Below, piece after piece: positions 1 through 6,183 of a stretch of 12,375 nt of DNA. Source of the DNA: JBEHYA01 sp048498415. GTDB taxonomy: Bacteria > Pseudomonadota > Alphaproteobacteria > UBA9219 > RGZA01. The stretch covers positions 1-12,375 of the forward strand of contig JBEHYA010000064.1 in NCBI GenBank assembly GCA_048498415.1, written 5' to 3'. Both the position numbers and the translations under genes were made by a program. The notes beneath the pieces are model-generated. The model was not told where the DNA came from. It worked only from the letters and a program-made list of their open reading frames with translations, and made no database searches. How positions within the stretch are numbered: position 1 is the first letter of the stretch; each line of letters starts with the position of its first letter.

Positions 1-84
1 GGCCAGAAGCGGCAGGTGGCGGTGCCGATGGTGGTCAACGAGTACCAGGGCGGTCCCCAACCCCTCCCGGAGGGAGGGGCTTAA
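1..84 (+). CDS. Possible C-terminal tail of an unidentified gene (partial, 5' cut by window)
   Basis: Frame 1 is open from the window edge to a TAA at 82-84 and would encode a 27-residue tail containing RQVAVPMVVNEYQGG. I do not recognise the protein. The last seven residues (PLPEGGA) are encoded by a GC-rich palindrome at 61-79, so the present end of the frame may have been set by a repeat. The TAA directly abuts the stop codon of the leftward radC gene at 85-87, which would make the two genes convergent with no gap. All three rightward frames are open over this short stretch, so the call is weak and depends on sequence to the left. Confidence 0.35.
   Translation, partial: GQKRQVAVPMVVNEYQGGPQPLPEGGA
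61..79. repeat. GC-rich palindrome at the 3' end of radC
   Basis: CCCCTCCC (61-68) pairs with GGGAGGGG (72-79) around a 3-base loop, an 8-bp perfect stem. It lies six bases beyond the radC stop. It could act as a transcription stop for radC, but no T-run follows on the leftward strand, so a REP-like repeat is equally possible. Confidence 0.5.
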
Positions 85-780
85 TTATATCAGCCCCATT
101 TCCTTGAAGCTGGCATGTTTGCCTGCCGCTACGATGATGTGGTCGTGGACAATCAGGCCAACGGCCTTCGCGGCCTCCACAATTGCCCGGGTCATGGTGA
201 TATCATCGCGCGATGGCGTGGGGTCGCCGCTGGGGTGGTTGTGCACCAGAATGATGGCGCCGGCGCCTAAATCCAGCGCCCGCTTGATAACTTCGCGCAC
301 GTACACGGGCGTGTGGTCAATCGTGCCGCGCTGCATCACTTCTTCCGCGATCAGCCGGTTTTTGCGGTTTAAAAAAATCAGCCGCAGCTGCTCGCGCGTT
401 TCATGCGCCATGGCGGTCTGGCAGTAATCGAGAATTTTCGGCCAGCTGCTGAGCACCGGCTGATCGATTATTTCCTGTTTGGCCATCCGCGTATGGGTGG
501 CGGCAATCGTTTTTAAAAGCGTGAGCGGCGCATCGGTGAGGCCGAGTTCTTTCAGCTGCTCCGCTTCCGCATGAAAAACGCCGTTCAACGATTTGAAACG
601 CTGCAATAATTCCTTGGCCAGCGGCTTGACGTCGCGCTGCGGAATGGCGGCGAACAGCAGCATTTCCAGCAATTCGTAATCCTGCAGCGCATCGGGGCCG
701 GCGGATAAAAACCGGTCTTTCAAACGCTGGCGGTGGCCGGCGTGGTGCGGTTTATCAGGTGTTTCCTTAGCTGCCGGCAT
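85..780 (-). CDS. radC: RadC-family JAB/MPN-domain protein (UPF0758)
   Basis: This is a RadC/UPF0758 protein of 231 residues, close to the usual family length. The N-terminal half has the family's helical region (HRQRLKDRFL near 16-25, YELLEMLLF near 35-43). The C-terminal half carries the JAB1/MPN-type metalloprotease motif HNHPSGDPTPSRDD at 180-193, in which the two His and the Asp are the expected zinc ligands. The biochemical role of RadC is unsettled; the old assignment to DNA repair has been disputed. The start chosen is the ATG at 778-780 (MPAAKETP), seven bases downstream of the map stop, with TGAGG overlapping that stop as a plausible ribosome-binding site. The reading frame stays open upstream to 843, but using that would overlap the end of map. 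It is probably cotranscribed with map; a map-radC order is common in Alphaproteobacteria. Confidence 0.93.
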   Translation of the reverse strand: MPAAKETPDKPHHAGHRQRLKDRFLSAGPDALQDYELLEMLLFAAIPQRDVKPLAKELLQRFKSLNGVFHAEAEQLKELGLTDAPLTLLKTIAATHTRMAKQEIIDQPVLSSWPKILDYCQTAMAHETREQLRLIFLNRKNRLIAEEVMQRGTIDHTPVYVREVIKRALDLGAGAIILVHNHPSGDPTPSRDDITMTRAIVEAAKAVGLIVHDHIIVAAGKHASFKEMGLI

Positions 781-787
781 GGATGCC

Positions 788-1606
788 TCAGGGCGGGTAG
801 GGTGGCTTGGTATAACCTTTAGGCGACAGCGTAAAAATTTCATAACCGGTATCGGTCACGCCAATCGAATGTTCGAACTGGGCGGAGAGCGAGCGGTCGC
901 GCGTTACCGCCGTCCAGTTATCCTGCAGAACTTTAATCTCGTAGCGGCCGGCGTTGATCATGGGCTCGATGGTAAAGATCATGCCCTTTTTCAAAATCAT
1001 GCCTTCGCCCGCTTTACCGTAATGCAGAATGGAAGGCGGCATGTGAAAAATCTTGCCCACGCCATGCCCGCAAAAATCGCGCACCACGGAATAACGGTTG
1101 CTTTCCGCCAGCGTTTGAATGGCTTCACCAATCGCGCCCAGCGTGGCGCCGGGTTTTACCTGTTCAATGCCGCGCATCATACATTCATAGGTGGTATCCA
1201 CCAGCTTTTTGGCTTTGATGCTGATGTTATCGCCTACATAAAACATGCGGGATGTATCGCCATGCCAGCCATCCACAATCACGGTGACATCGATATTCAC
1301 GATGTCCCCGTCTTCCAGTGTTTTTTCACTTGGAATGCCGTGGCACACCACATGGTTGGGCGAAATGCAGACGGATTTTGGATAGCCGCGATAGCCGATG
1401 CACGCCGAAATGGCGCCATGCGCCAGAATGAAATCGTTACAGAGTTTATCAAGATGATCGGTACGCACGCCGGGAACTACAAAGGGCGTAATGTAATCCA
1501 GCGTCTCGGCAGCCAGGCGACCTGCCACGCGCATACCCGCAAAGCCTTCATCCGTATGGATGACGACTTTCTCGCTCTCATGCGCAAAATGCAGGTAATC
1601 GTTCAA
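788..1606 (-). CDS. map: Type I methionine aminopeptidase
   Basis: Methionine aminopeptidase removes the initiator methionine from nascent cytosolic proteins. The 272-residue protein has the complete pita-bread fold signature: metal ligands D106 (NIDV), D117 (GWHGDTSRMF), H181 (CGHGVG), E214 (TIEPM) and E245 (QFEHS), with the substrate-contacting H89 in VVCHG. There is no N-terminal zinc-finger extension, as expected for the bacterial class. The start is read as TTG at 1604-1606 because GAGGGA lies seven bases upstream and no ATG occurs before the conserved region. Its promoter must lie in the 240-base gap shared with the divergent greA, and radC follows it closely. A long open frame on the opposite strand over this gene looks like a codon-bias shadow. 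Confidence 0.96.
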   Translation of the reverse strand: MNDYLHFAHESEKVVIHTDEGFAGMRVAGRLAAETLDYITPFVVPGVRTDHLDKLCNDFILAHGAISACIGYRGYPKSVCISPNHVVCHGIPSEKTLEDGDIVNIDVTVIVDGWHGDTSRMFYVGDNISIKAKKLVDTTYECMMRGIEQVKPGATLGAIGEAIQTLAESNRYSVVRDFCGHGVGKIFHMPPSILHYGKAGEGMILKKGMIFTIEPMINAGRYEIKVLQDNWTAVTRDRSLSAQFEHSIGVTDTGYEIFTLSPKGYTKPPYPP

Positions 1607-1666
1607 CGCTAAATCCCTCGTGGCGCTTTATGCTTCCGCACCCAATCGTTATGTGAAATAGGCCTG

Positions 1667-1721
1667 TAATTCAAGCATTTACACTTTGAGGCAGATATAA
1701 TTCTTGCCGAATAATTCAAGC
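1667..1721. repeat. 10-bp direct repeat in the map-greA divergent region
   Basis: TAATTCAAGC occurs at 1667-1676 and again at 1712-1721, exactly 45 bp apart, flanking a TATAAT at 1696-1701. A pair of sites in a divergent promoter region could bind a regulator. Chance or a role as -35-like elements for map (TTGAAT on the reverse strand) cannot be excluded. Confidence 0.3.
1696..1701 (+). promoter_or_regulatory. Candidate -10 box for greA
   Basis: A perfect TATAAT lies about 145 bases upstream of the greA start. No good -35 hexamer is seen 16-18 bases before it (AAGCAT at 17 bases). If used, it would give a leader of roughly 140 bases that includes the hairpins at 1756-1791. Confidence 0.3.
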
Positions 1722-1755
1722 TGCCCTATGTTTTGGTGAATCAAACACCCGCCCT

Positions 1756-1791
1756 AAAGCCCGTTACCGGCGCTTTCACGGCGGTTTTTTT
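1756..1791 (+). promoter_or_regulatory. Overlapping alternative hairpins plus T-run in the greA leader
   Basis: A first hairpin pairs AAAGCCCG (1756-1763) with CGGCGCTTT (1768-1776, one bulged C) around TTAC. A second pairs ACCGGCG (1766-1772) with CGGCGGT (1779-1785, one G-G mismatch) around CTTTCA and runs straight into seven T residues (1785-1791). The two stems share bases 1768-1772 and exclude each other, so this resembles a terminator/antiterminator switch or a plain intrinsic terminator ahead of greA. Folding energies were not computed. Confidence 0.4.
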
Positions 1792-1846
1792 ATTTCCGTT
1801 TCGCAAAACCGGAAGTTTTACCTGCTTTTTTTGAAAGGGAGCAGCA

Positions 1847-2323
1847 ATGGACAAGATTCCCATGACCCGCACCGGCTATGACCGTTTGAGCGAGGAATTG
1901 AAGGAGCTTAAAGGCAAGCAGCGCCCCGCCATTATCAAGGCGATTTCGGAAGCGCGCGAGCAGGGCGATCTGTCGGAAAACGCCGAATACCACGCCGCGC
2001 GCGAGCGCCAGAGCTTCATTGAAGGCCGCATTCAGGAACTGGAAGATAAAATCTCCCGCGCTGAAGTCATCGATGTAGCCGCACTGGCTGAAAACAAAGA
2101 CATCAAATTCGGCGCCACCGTGACGCTGGTGGACGACGATACCGAAGAAAAAGTCACCTACCAGCTGGTGGGCCAGGATGAAGCCGATATCAAGCAGAAG
2201 CTGCTTTCGGTTTCCTCGCCATTGGGCCGCGCGCTGATCGGCAAGAAGGTCAAGGATAGTGTGGAAATCACCACACCCGGCGGCACAAAAGCCTACGAAG
2301 TCCTCAAGGTCGCTTATAAATAG
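1847..2323 (+). CDS. greA: Transcription elongation factor GreA
   Basis: GreA rescues backtracked RNA polymerase by stimulating transcript cleavage through the secondary channel. The 158-residue protein has the standard length. Its N-terminal antiparallel coiled coil (about 8-75) carries the tip sequence GDLSENAEYHAARE, with D41 and E44 matching the acidic residues that position the catalytic magnesium in E. coli GreA. The C-terminal FKBP-like domain (about 82-158) has the usual SPLGRALIGKKVKD segment near 124-137. The ATG at 1847 is preceded by AAAGGGAG, five bases away. It is transcribed divergently from map behind a leader with possible attenuator hairpins. A 93-bp paired-hairpin repeat begins two bases after its stop codon. 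Confidence 0.97.
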   Translation: MDKIPMTRTGYDRLSEELKELKGKQRPAIIKAISEAREQGDLSENAEYHAARERQSFIEGRIQELEDKISRAEVIDVAALAENKDIKFGATVTLVDDDTEEKVTYQLVGQDEADIKQKLLSVSSPLGRALIGKKVKDSVEITTPGGTKAYEVLKVAYK

Positions 2324-2324
2324 T

Positions 2325-2417
2325 GTCTTGCCGGCGAAGGCCGGCATCCACGGTAGGCCCCAAGACAAAGGCCTTGTTTAATGGCCTATCGTGGATCCCG
2401 GCCTCCGCCGGGATGAC
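2325..2417. repeat. 93-bp paired-hairpin repeat, copy A1
   Basis: The outer 35 bases form an inverted repeat with about 30 matching positions. Each arm holds its own hairpin: TGCCGGC (2329-2335) with GCCGGCA (2340-2346) around GAAG, and ATCCCGGC (2395-2402) with GCCGGGAT (2407-2414) around CTCC. Just inside, CCACGGTAGGCC (2349-2360) pairs with GGCCTATCGTGG (2383-2394) with one G-T pair. A second copy of the same length lies at 7457-7549; their first 46 bases agree at 43 positions and their last 25 at 24. It starts right after greA and could slow or stop readthrough. Confidence 0.9.
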
Positions 2418-2422
2418 GGATC

Positions 2423-2438
2423 AGTGTAGGGCTACACT
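2423..2438. promoter_or_regulatory. Perfect short inverted repeat upstream of the DedA gene
   Basis: AGTGTA (2423-2428) and TACACT (2433-2438) flank GGGC. The symmetry is exact and lies about 135 bases before the DedA-family start, just outside repeat A1. It may be an operator or a small hairpin; no T-run follows, so a terminator is unlikely. Confidence 0.3.
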
Positions 2439-2571
2439 TCTGAATCTGATTATCCGCCGCCCTTGCTTCGCTTCAATCTCCCGCGCATGATGCTTGGCCA
2501 TACCGCTGCCACAACTGGCGCGTTAATCTGGCGGATATAAACCGCCTTACCTTAGAGATTTCACGTGCCGC

Positions 2572-3213
2572 ATGGCTGACATCGCCGCTTATTTCCATCA
2601 TATCTGGCAGGCCGTTCAGTTCTTTTTCGAGAACGTGGATATCAATAGCGTTATCCACCGCCACGGCTCGTGGTTCTATCTCATCACCTTCGTCTGGGCG
2701 TTTCTCGAGGGCGAGACCTTCGTGATCTTTGCCGGCACCGCGGCGGCACGCGGTTCCATCAACATCTATTATTTAATTTTCTGGGCATGGATGGGCAGCT
2801 TCTGTGGCGACCAGCTGTATTACATTCTGGGCCGCAAATTCGGCAAACACTTGCTGCATCGCTTTCCCAAGCTGGAGCACAGCGTTGATAAAGTCTCCAA
2901 ACTCATTCTGAAGCATGATGTCGCGTTCATTCTGTCGTACCGCTTCATATACGGCCTGCGCAATATCGCCTCCGTGTGCATCGGCATCAGCGGCCTGCCA
3001 TGGCGCAAATTCGCGATGTGGAACTTTCTGGCCGCCTTCATCTGGGCCAACGCCTTCGCCTGGAGCGGTTATTTATTCGGCGAAGTGCTGGGCAAGGTGC
3101 TGGGCGAGACCATTCAGGATGTGATGATCGGCGCCGTGGCACTGCTGGTTGCTGTTTTATTGATTAAATACATTATTAAAATGATTAACAAGAAGAAGAA
3201 TCCGCTGCGGTAA
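2572..3213 (+). CDS. DedA-family (VTT/SNARE-associated domain) membrane protein
   Basis: DedA proteins are inner-membrane proteins with re-entrant helices; several family members move undecaprenyl phosphate or phospholipids across the membrane and support envelope integrity. The 213-residue product shows the family core: a FLEGETFVIFAGTAAARG segment at 44-61, GDQLYYILGRKFG at 79-91 and the RFIYGLRNIASVCIGISGLP segment at 124-143, with the two conserved arginines R124 and R130. Hydrophobic segments lie near 33-56, 62-82, 146-168 and 182-202, and the end is a basic tail (KMINKKKNPLR). The typical acidic-proline pattern of the first re-entrant loop is shortened here, which suggests a subgroup whose substrate cannot be told. 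The ATG at 2572 has only a weak upstream purine stretch (TTAGAGA). Whether it is read from greA or from its own promoter is open. Confidence 0.9.
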   Translation: MADIAAYFHHIWQAVQFFFENVDINSVIHRHGSWFYLITFVWAFLEGETFVIFAGTAAARGSINIYYLIFWAWMGSFCGDQLYYILGRKFGKHLLHRFPKLEHSVDKVSKLILKHDVAFILSYRFIYGLRNIASVCIGISGLPWRKFAMWNFLAAFIWANAFAWSGYLFGEVLGKVLGETIQDVMIGAVALLVAVLLIKYIIKMINKKKNPLR

Positions 3214-3256
3214 CGCCCTGATTACAACGTGCTGGATTCCCCGGTTTTTTTCGGCT

Positions 3257-3262
3257 TATAAT
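3257..3262 (+). promoter_or_regulatory. Candidate -10 box for the small-gene pair
   Basis: A perfect TATAAT lies 30 bases before the ATG at 3292, downstream of a seven-T run (3245-3251). The -35 region at the right distance (GGATTC) is poor. The T-run could also mark the end of the DedA transcript, though no stable stem precedes it. Confidence 0.35.
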
Positions 3263-3291
3263 TTTTTATCGCATTTTTTAGGGATTTACCG

Positions 3292-3507
3292 ATGACAAAG
3301 CATAATAATGGCAAGTGGCATTTACTGAGATTCAATAACGAAAAAATTGGTCGCGATCAACCCATCGGTTTCGCCAAACCTCCCCGGCAGGTCACACGAT
3401 TAGAAAATGTAATCGGTACACCAAAAGGCGCATTGATCATTCCAACGCGCGGCGGCTCCCGCATCGTGTATCCCTCGCAGCATGGCTATACAAACTTAGA
3501 TTTGTAA
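3292..3507 (+). CDS. Small basic protein of unknown function, first of a tandem related pair
   Basis: I do not recognise this 71-residue protein. It has no signal peptide or membrane segment and is basic in its first two thirds (KWHLLRF, RQVTRL). The best landmark is GALIIPTRGGSRIVYPSQHGY at about 45-65, which matches the equivalent part of the next gene (GTLVATARGGTRMEYPQQEY). The shared pattern is G-[AT]-L-[IV]-x-x-x-RGG-[ST]-R-x-x-YP-x-Q, so the two genes look like diverged duplicates. A good ribosome-binding site, AGGGA at 3280-3284, stands seven bases before the ATG, which supports real translation. The gene is visibly richer in A and T than its neighbours, which may reflect recent acquisition or relaxed codon use. 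It is probably cotranscribed with the next gene, 27 bases downstream. Confidence 0.7.
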   Translation: MTKHNNGKWHLLRFNNEKIGRDQPIGFAKPPRQVTRLENVIGTPKGALIIPTRGGSRIVYPSQHGYTNLDL

Positions 3508-3534
3508 TTCAACGATAACGAAAGAAATTTAAAC

Positions 3535-3780
3535 ATGGCTCTTCGTATTAAACGCAAAGCAAAAAAAACAAACGATCCATTTAAAGGCATCAGCCTAAGT
3601 AAAAGGGATATTGGTCTGCGCCACTATGCGTCGCTCGCTGATGCGGTGCAGCAACAAGGCGGAACGCTTGTAGCGACCGCGCGCGGCGGCACACGCATGG
3701 AGTATCCGCAGCAGGAATATGTTGAGCCCAGGCCGGTTACCCGTTTTTCAGGTCGCTGGGATAGCAGTTATCATTTCTAG
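3535..3780 (+). CDS. Small basic protein of unknown function, second of a tandem related pair
   Basis: This 81-residue protein is unrecognised. It begins with a strongly basic stretch (ALRIKRKAKKTNDPFKG), continues with a likely helix (HYASLADAVQQQ, about 30-41) and then GGTLVATARGGTRMEYPQQEY at about 42-62, the segment it shares with the preceding gene. The C-terminal 19 residues (EPRPVTRFSGRWDSSYHF region) have no counterpart in the first protein. The ribosome-binding site is weak (GAAAGAAA). Its TAG stop at 3778-3780 overlaps the stop codon of the convergent ABC exporter through the palindrome CTAG. The basic start and the RGG turn would fit a nucleic-acid or ribosome contact, but this is a guess and no fold is claimed. 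Confidence 0.65.
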   Translation: MALRIKRKAKKTNDPFKGISLSKRDIGLRHYASLADAVQQQGGTLVATARGGTRMEYPQQEYVEPRPVTRFSGRWDSSYHF

Positions 3781-5594
3781 GATCTAAACTGCTGCTTTGA
3801 AAGCTGCGCATAAAGGCCGTTATTGGCCAGCAGCTCGTCATGCGTGCCGGTCTCGACAATCTGGCCTTTATCCAGCACTACAATGCGGTCGCAGTTGCGG
3901 ATGGTGGCTAACCGGTGCGCGATGATCAGCGTCGTGCGGTTTTGCATCAGGCGCGATAACGCATCCTGCACAGCTTTTTCGCTGTTTGAATCAAGTGCGG
4001 ATGTTGCTTCATCCAATAACAAAATCGGCGCGTTGCGCAGAATGGCGCGTGCCAGACCAATGCGCTGGCGCTGCCCGCCTGAAAGCCGCACGCCTTTTTC
4101 GCCTAAGAAGGTATGATAGCCATTTGGCAGCGCGCTGATGAATTCATGTGCGAAGGCGGCTTCCGCGGCGGCCATCACCTGTTCATCGGTCGCCTGCGGC
4201 CAGGCCATACGGATGTTGGTCATGGCATCGGCGGAGAAAATCACAATATCCTGCGGCACAAAGGCCATGTGCTGGCGCAAATACTGCGGGCTGGTCTCGC
4301 GGATATCGATGCCATCAATCCGGATCATGCCCGCCTGCGGGTCGTAGAAGCGCAATAACAACTGGAAAATCGTGCTTTTACCCGCGCCGCTCGGCCCCAC
4401 CAGCGCAATTTTTTCACCGGCACGGATTTTGAGCGTGAAATGGTCAAGGGCAGGGGCCTGCGGCCGGCTGGGATAGAAAAAGCTGACATGCTCGAAATTC
4501 ACATCGCCCCGCGCCTGAAAGGGCAGTTGCAACGGCGCAACCGGCGGCAGAATATCCGGCGTGAAGGATAGCAGCTCAATAATACGTTCTGTGGCACCCG
4601 CCGCCCGCTGCAAATCGCCATAGACTTCGCTCACGGCGCCCACGGCACCCGCGACCAGCACGGCATAAAAAATAAACGCCGACAAATCACCCGCGCTCAT
4701 GTGTTTCGAGAGCACATCATGCCCGCCCAGCCACAGAATGAACGCCACCGCGCCGAACACCAGCGTAATCACCGCCACGATCATGAGCGCGCGCAGCTTG
4801 ATGCGCGCAAGGGAGGCATCGAACGCGCTTTCCACCCGGCCCAGAAAACCTACATTTTCATCGTATTCCCGCACAAACGCCTGAATGGTGCGGATGCCGT
4901 AGATGGTCTCTTCCAGCCCGGCACTGACTTCGCCCAGCTTTTCCTGCGCGATCTTGGATTGGGTGCGCAGCATGCGGCCAAACACCACAATCGGCACAAT
5001 CACCAGCGGCACCACCAGAAACACATATAAGGTAAGCTTGGCGCTTGTGATCAGCAGCATCACCGACCCGCCGATGAGCAGCAGCAGGTTACGCAACGCC
5101 ACCGACAACGAGGAGCCCACCACCACCTGCAAGAGGTTGGTATCCGTATTCATGCGGCTGATCAGGTCGCCGCTTTTATGCGTTTCAAAAAAACCGGGGC
5201 TGAGGGTGAGAATATGCGCGAACATCTTACGCCGCATATCGGCGACCACACGTTCACCAATCCACGAGACCAGCGTGAACCGCGCATAGGTCGCGCCCGC
5301 CATGATGACGATGATGAAGAGGAGGGCGATCAATCCCTGATCAAGATGTGAGGCATCGCGGGTGACAAAACCATGGTCGACCACGCTTTTCAGGCCGCTG
5401 CCCACCGTCAGCACGGCCAGCGCCGCCACCATCAAGGCCACGCCCGCCCCGATGATCTGTTTACGGTAGGGCATCAGGAACGGCATCAGGTGCTTTAAAG
5501 CGCCCAGATCGCGCTTCTGCGCGGTACCCGAATTCGAATCATTTTTAGCCGCGATTGCGGCCTGATCGGCTTCCATATAGGTGGGTTCGCGCAT
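3777..5594 (-). CDS. ABC exporter, fused permease and ATPase, MsbA-like
   Basis: This 605-residue half-transporter of the ABCB type is expected to work as a homodimer in the inner membrane, exporting a lipid or hydrophobic compound. The transmembrane domain covers about 45-325, with hydrophobic segments near 47-68, 88-108, 168-205 and 270-320. The nucleotide-binding domain is complete: A-loop Y374, Walker A GPSGAGKST at 400-408, Q-loop Q448, signature LSGGQRQR at 504-511, Walker B ILLLDEA at 524-530 with catalytic E529, and H-loop H560 in IAHRLATI. All catalytic residues are present. MsbA-type lipid A flipping is one possibility, but substrate cannot be read from these motifs and drug-export homologues look alike. 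The start is the ATG at 5592-5594; a second in-frame ATG lies six codons downstream. It converges on the small-gene pair and diverges from acpP. Confidence 0.93.
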   Translation of the reverse strand: MREPTYMEADQAAIAAKNDSNSGTAQKRDLGALKHLMPFLMPYRKQIIGAGVALMVAALAVLTVGSGLKSVVDHGFVTRDASHLDQGLIALLFIIVIMAGATYARFTLVSWIGERVVADMRRKMFAHILTLSPGFFETHKSGDLISRMNTDTNLLQVVVGSSLSVALRNLLLLIGGSVMLLITSAKLTLYVFLVVPLVIVPIVVFGRMLRTQSKIAQEKLGEVSAGLEETIYGIRTIQAFVREYDENVGFLGRVESAFDASLARIKLRALMIVAVITLVFGAVAFILWLGGHDVLSKHMSAGDLSAFIFYAVLVAGAVGAVSEVYGDLQRAAGATERIIELLSFTPDILPPVAPLQLPFQARGDVNFEHVSFFYPSRPQAPALDHFTLKIRAGEKIALVGPSGAGKSTIFQLLLRFYDPQAGMIRIDGIDIRETSPQYLRQHMAFVPQDIVIFSADAMTNIRMAWPQATDEQVMAAAEAAFAHEFISALPNGYHTFLGEKGVRLSGGQRQRIGLARAILRNAPILLLDEATSALDSNSEKAVQDALSRLMQNRTTLIIAHRLATIRNCDRIVVLDKGQIVETGTHDELLANNGLYAQLSKQQFRS

Positions 5595-5691
5595 GAGCGG
5601 CTCTATGTTAAGTCTTTGTTATTCTGGAATAAAATTGGACGAAGGTAAGGCATTGATAGTAGGGCGAAAAAGCTTCTTATCCATGAGACAC

Positions 5692-5721
5692 TTGACGTCT
5701 GGCCAAAAACCCACGCATATC
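5692..5721 (+). promoter_or_regulatory. Weak candidate promoter for acpP
   Basis: TTGACG (5692-5697) is a good -35 hexamer, followed after 18 bases by CATATC (5716-5721), a poor -10. It lies in the 240-base gap between the divergent ABC exporter and acpP and would give a leader of roughly 105 bases. Confidence 0.25.
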
Positions 5722-5834
5722 ATGGGCCTTGCGAGCAGGACGGGTAAGTTCCTCAGCGCTTCAGTCGCGGCCTTACCATGTTGTTTTGCTTGTAAAAGAT
5801 CAAGCTTTTGAAACATCCAAGAAAGGTTTTTTCC

Positions 5835-6074
5835 ATGAGTGATACCGCCGCACGCGTTCGCAAGATTGTTGTAGAGCATCTTGGCGTCGACGAAGCAAAA
5901 GTCACTGAAAATGCCAGCTTTATCGACGATTTGGGCGCTGACAGCCTGGATACGGTCGAACTCGTCATGGCCTTTGAAGAAGAATTCGGCGTTGAAATCC
6001 CTGATGACGCTGCCGAAAAGATTCTGACCGTCAAGGATGCGATCGAATTCATTAATTCCAAGAAAGCTGCCTAA
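5835..6074 (+). CDS. acpP: Acyl carrier protein
   Basis: The acyl carrier protein holds growing fatty-acyl chains on a 4'-phosphopantetheine arm during type II fatty-acid synthesis. The 79-residue acidic, helical protein is standard. The phosphopantetheine attachment serine is S37 within GADSLDTVE, and helix II continues as LVMAFEEEFGVEIPDD, the surface that docks partner enzymes. The ATG at 5835 is chosen over an in-frame ATG at 5808 because AAGAAAGG at 5819-5826 is well spaced for it and the product then begins MSDTAARV, as is typical of the family. fabF follows 109 bases downstream in the same direction, separated by a large imperfect hairpin that may allow acpP to be expressed more strongly than fabF. 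Confidence 0.97.
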   Translation: MSDTAARVRKIVVEHLGVDEAKVTENASFIDDLGADSLDTVELVMAFEEEFGVEIPDDAAEKILTVKDAIEFINSKKAA

Positions 6075-6077
6075 GCA

Positions 6078-6138
6078 GTTTCCAAGTTTCTAAGTGGCTG
6101 AGTTTCTAAGGAAGCTTGGCCACTTTGATTTTGGAAAC
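6078..6138 (+). repeat. Large imperfect hairpin between acpP and fabF
   Basis: GTTTCCAA (6078-6085) pairs with TTGGAAAC (6131-6138), and inside it AAGTGGC (6092-6098) pairs with GCCACTT (6119-6125). A short internal loop separates the stems and the apical loop is 20 bases. TTTCTAAG occurs twice within it (6087-6094 and 6103-6110), and related bits (CCTAGAAACC, CCCAGAAACC) continue to 6180. No T-run follows, so RNA processing, partial attenuation or a repeat insertion are more likely than a classic terminator. Confidence 0.55.
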
Positions 6139-6183
6139 GTGGAACGAAGTAACCTAGAAACCTAGCAACCCCAGAAACCCCTC

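Noticed and set aside
779..1612. Long rightward open frame (277 codons) antisense to map
   Set aside because: It mirrors map almost exactly, has no recognisable motif and is rich in His, Ala and Arg, as expected for the reverse strand of a codon-biased gene.
1790..2368. Leftward open frame (192 codons) antisense to greA
   Set aside because: It covers greA and the adjoining repeat, its sequence shows no domain, and its ends fall in repeat and leader sequence. It is a shadow of greA.
5808..5834. Earlier ATG giving acpP nine extra residues
   Set aside because: The ribosome-binding site AAGAAAGG lies inside this extension and serves the ATG at 5835, which also gives the normal ACP start.
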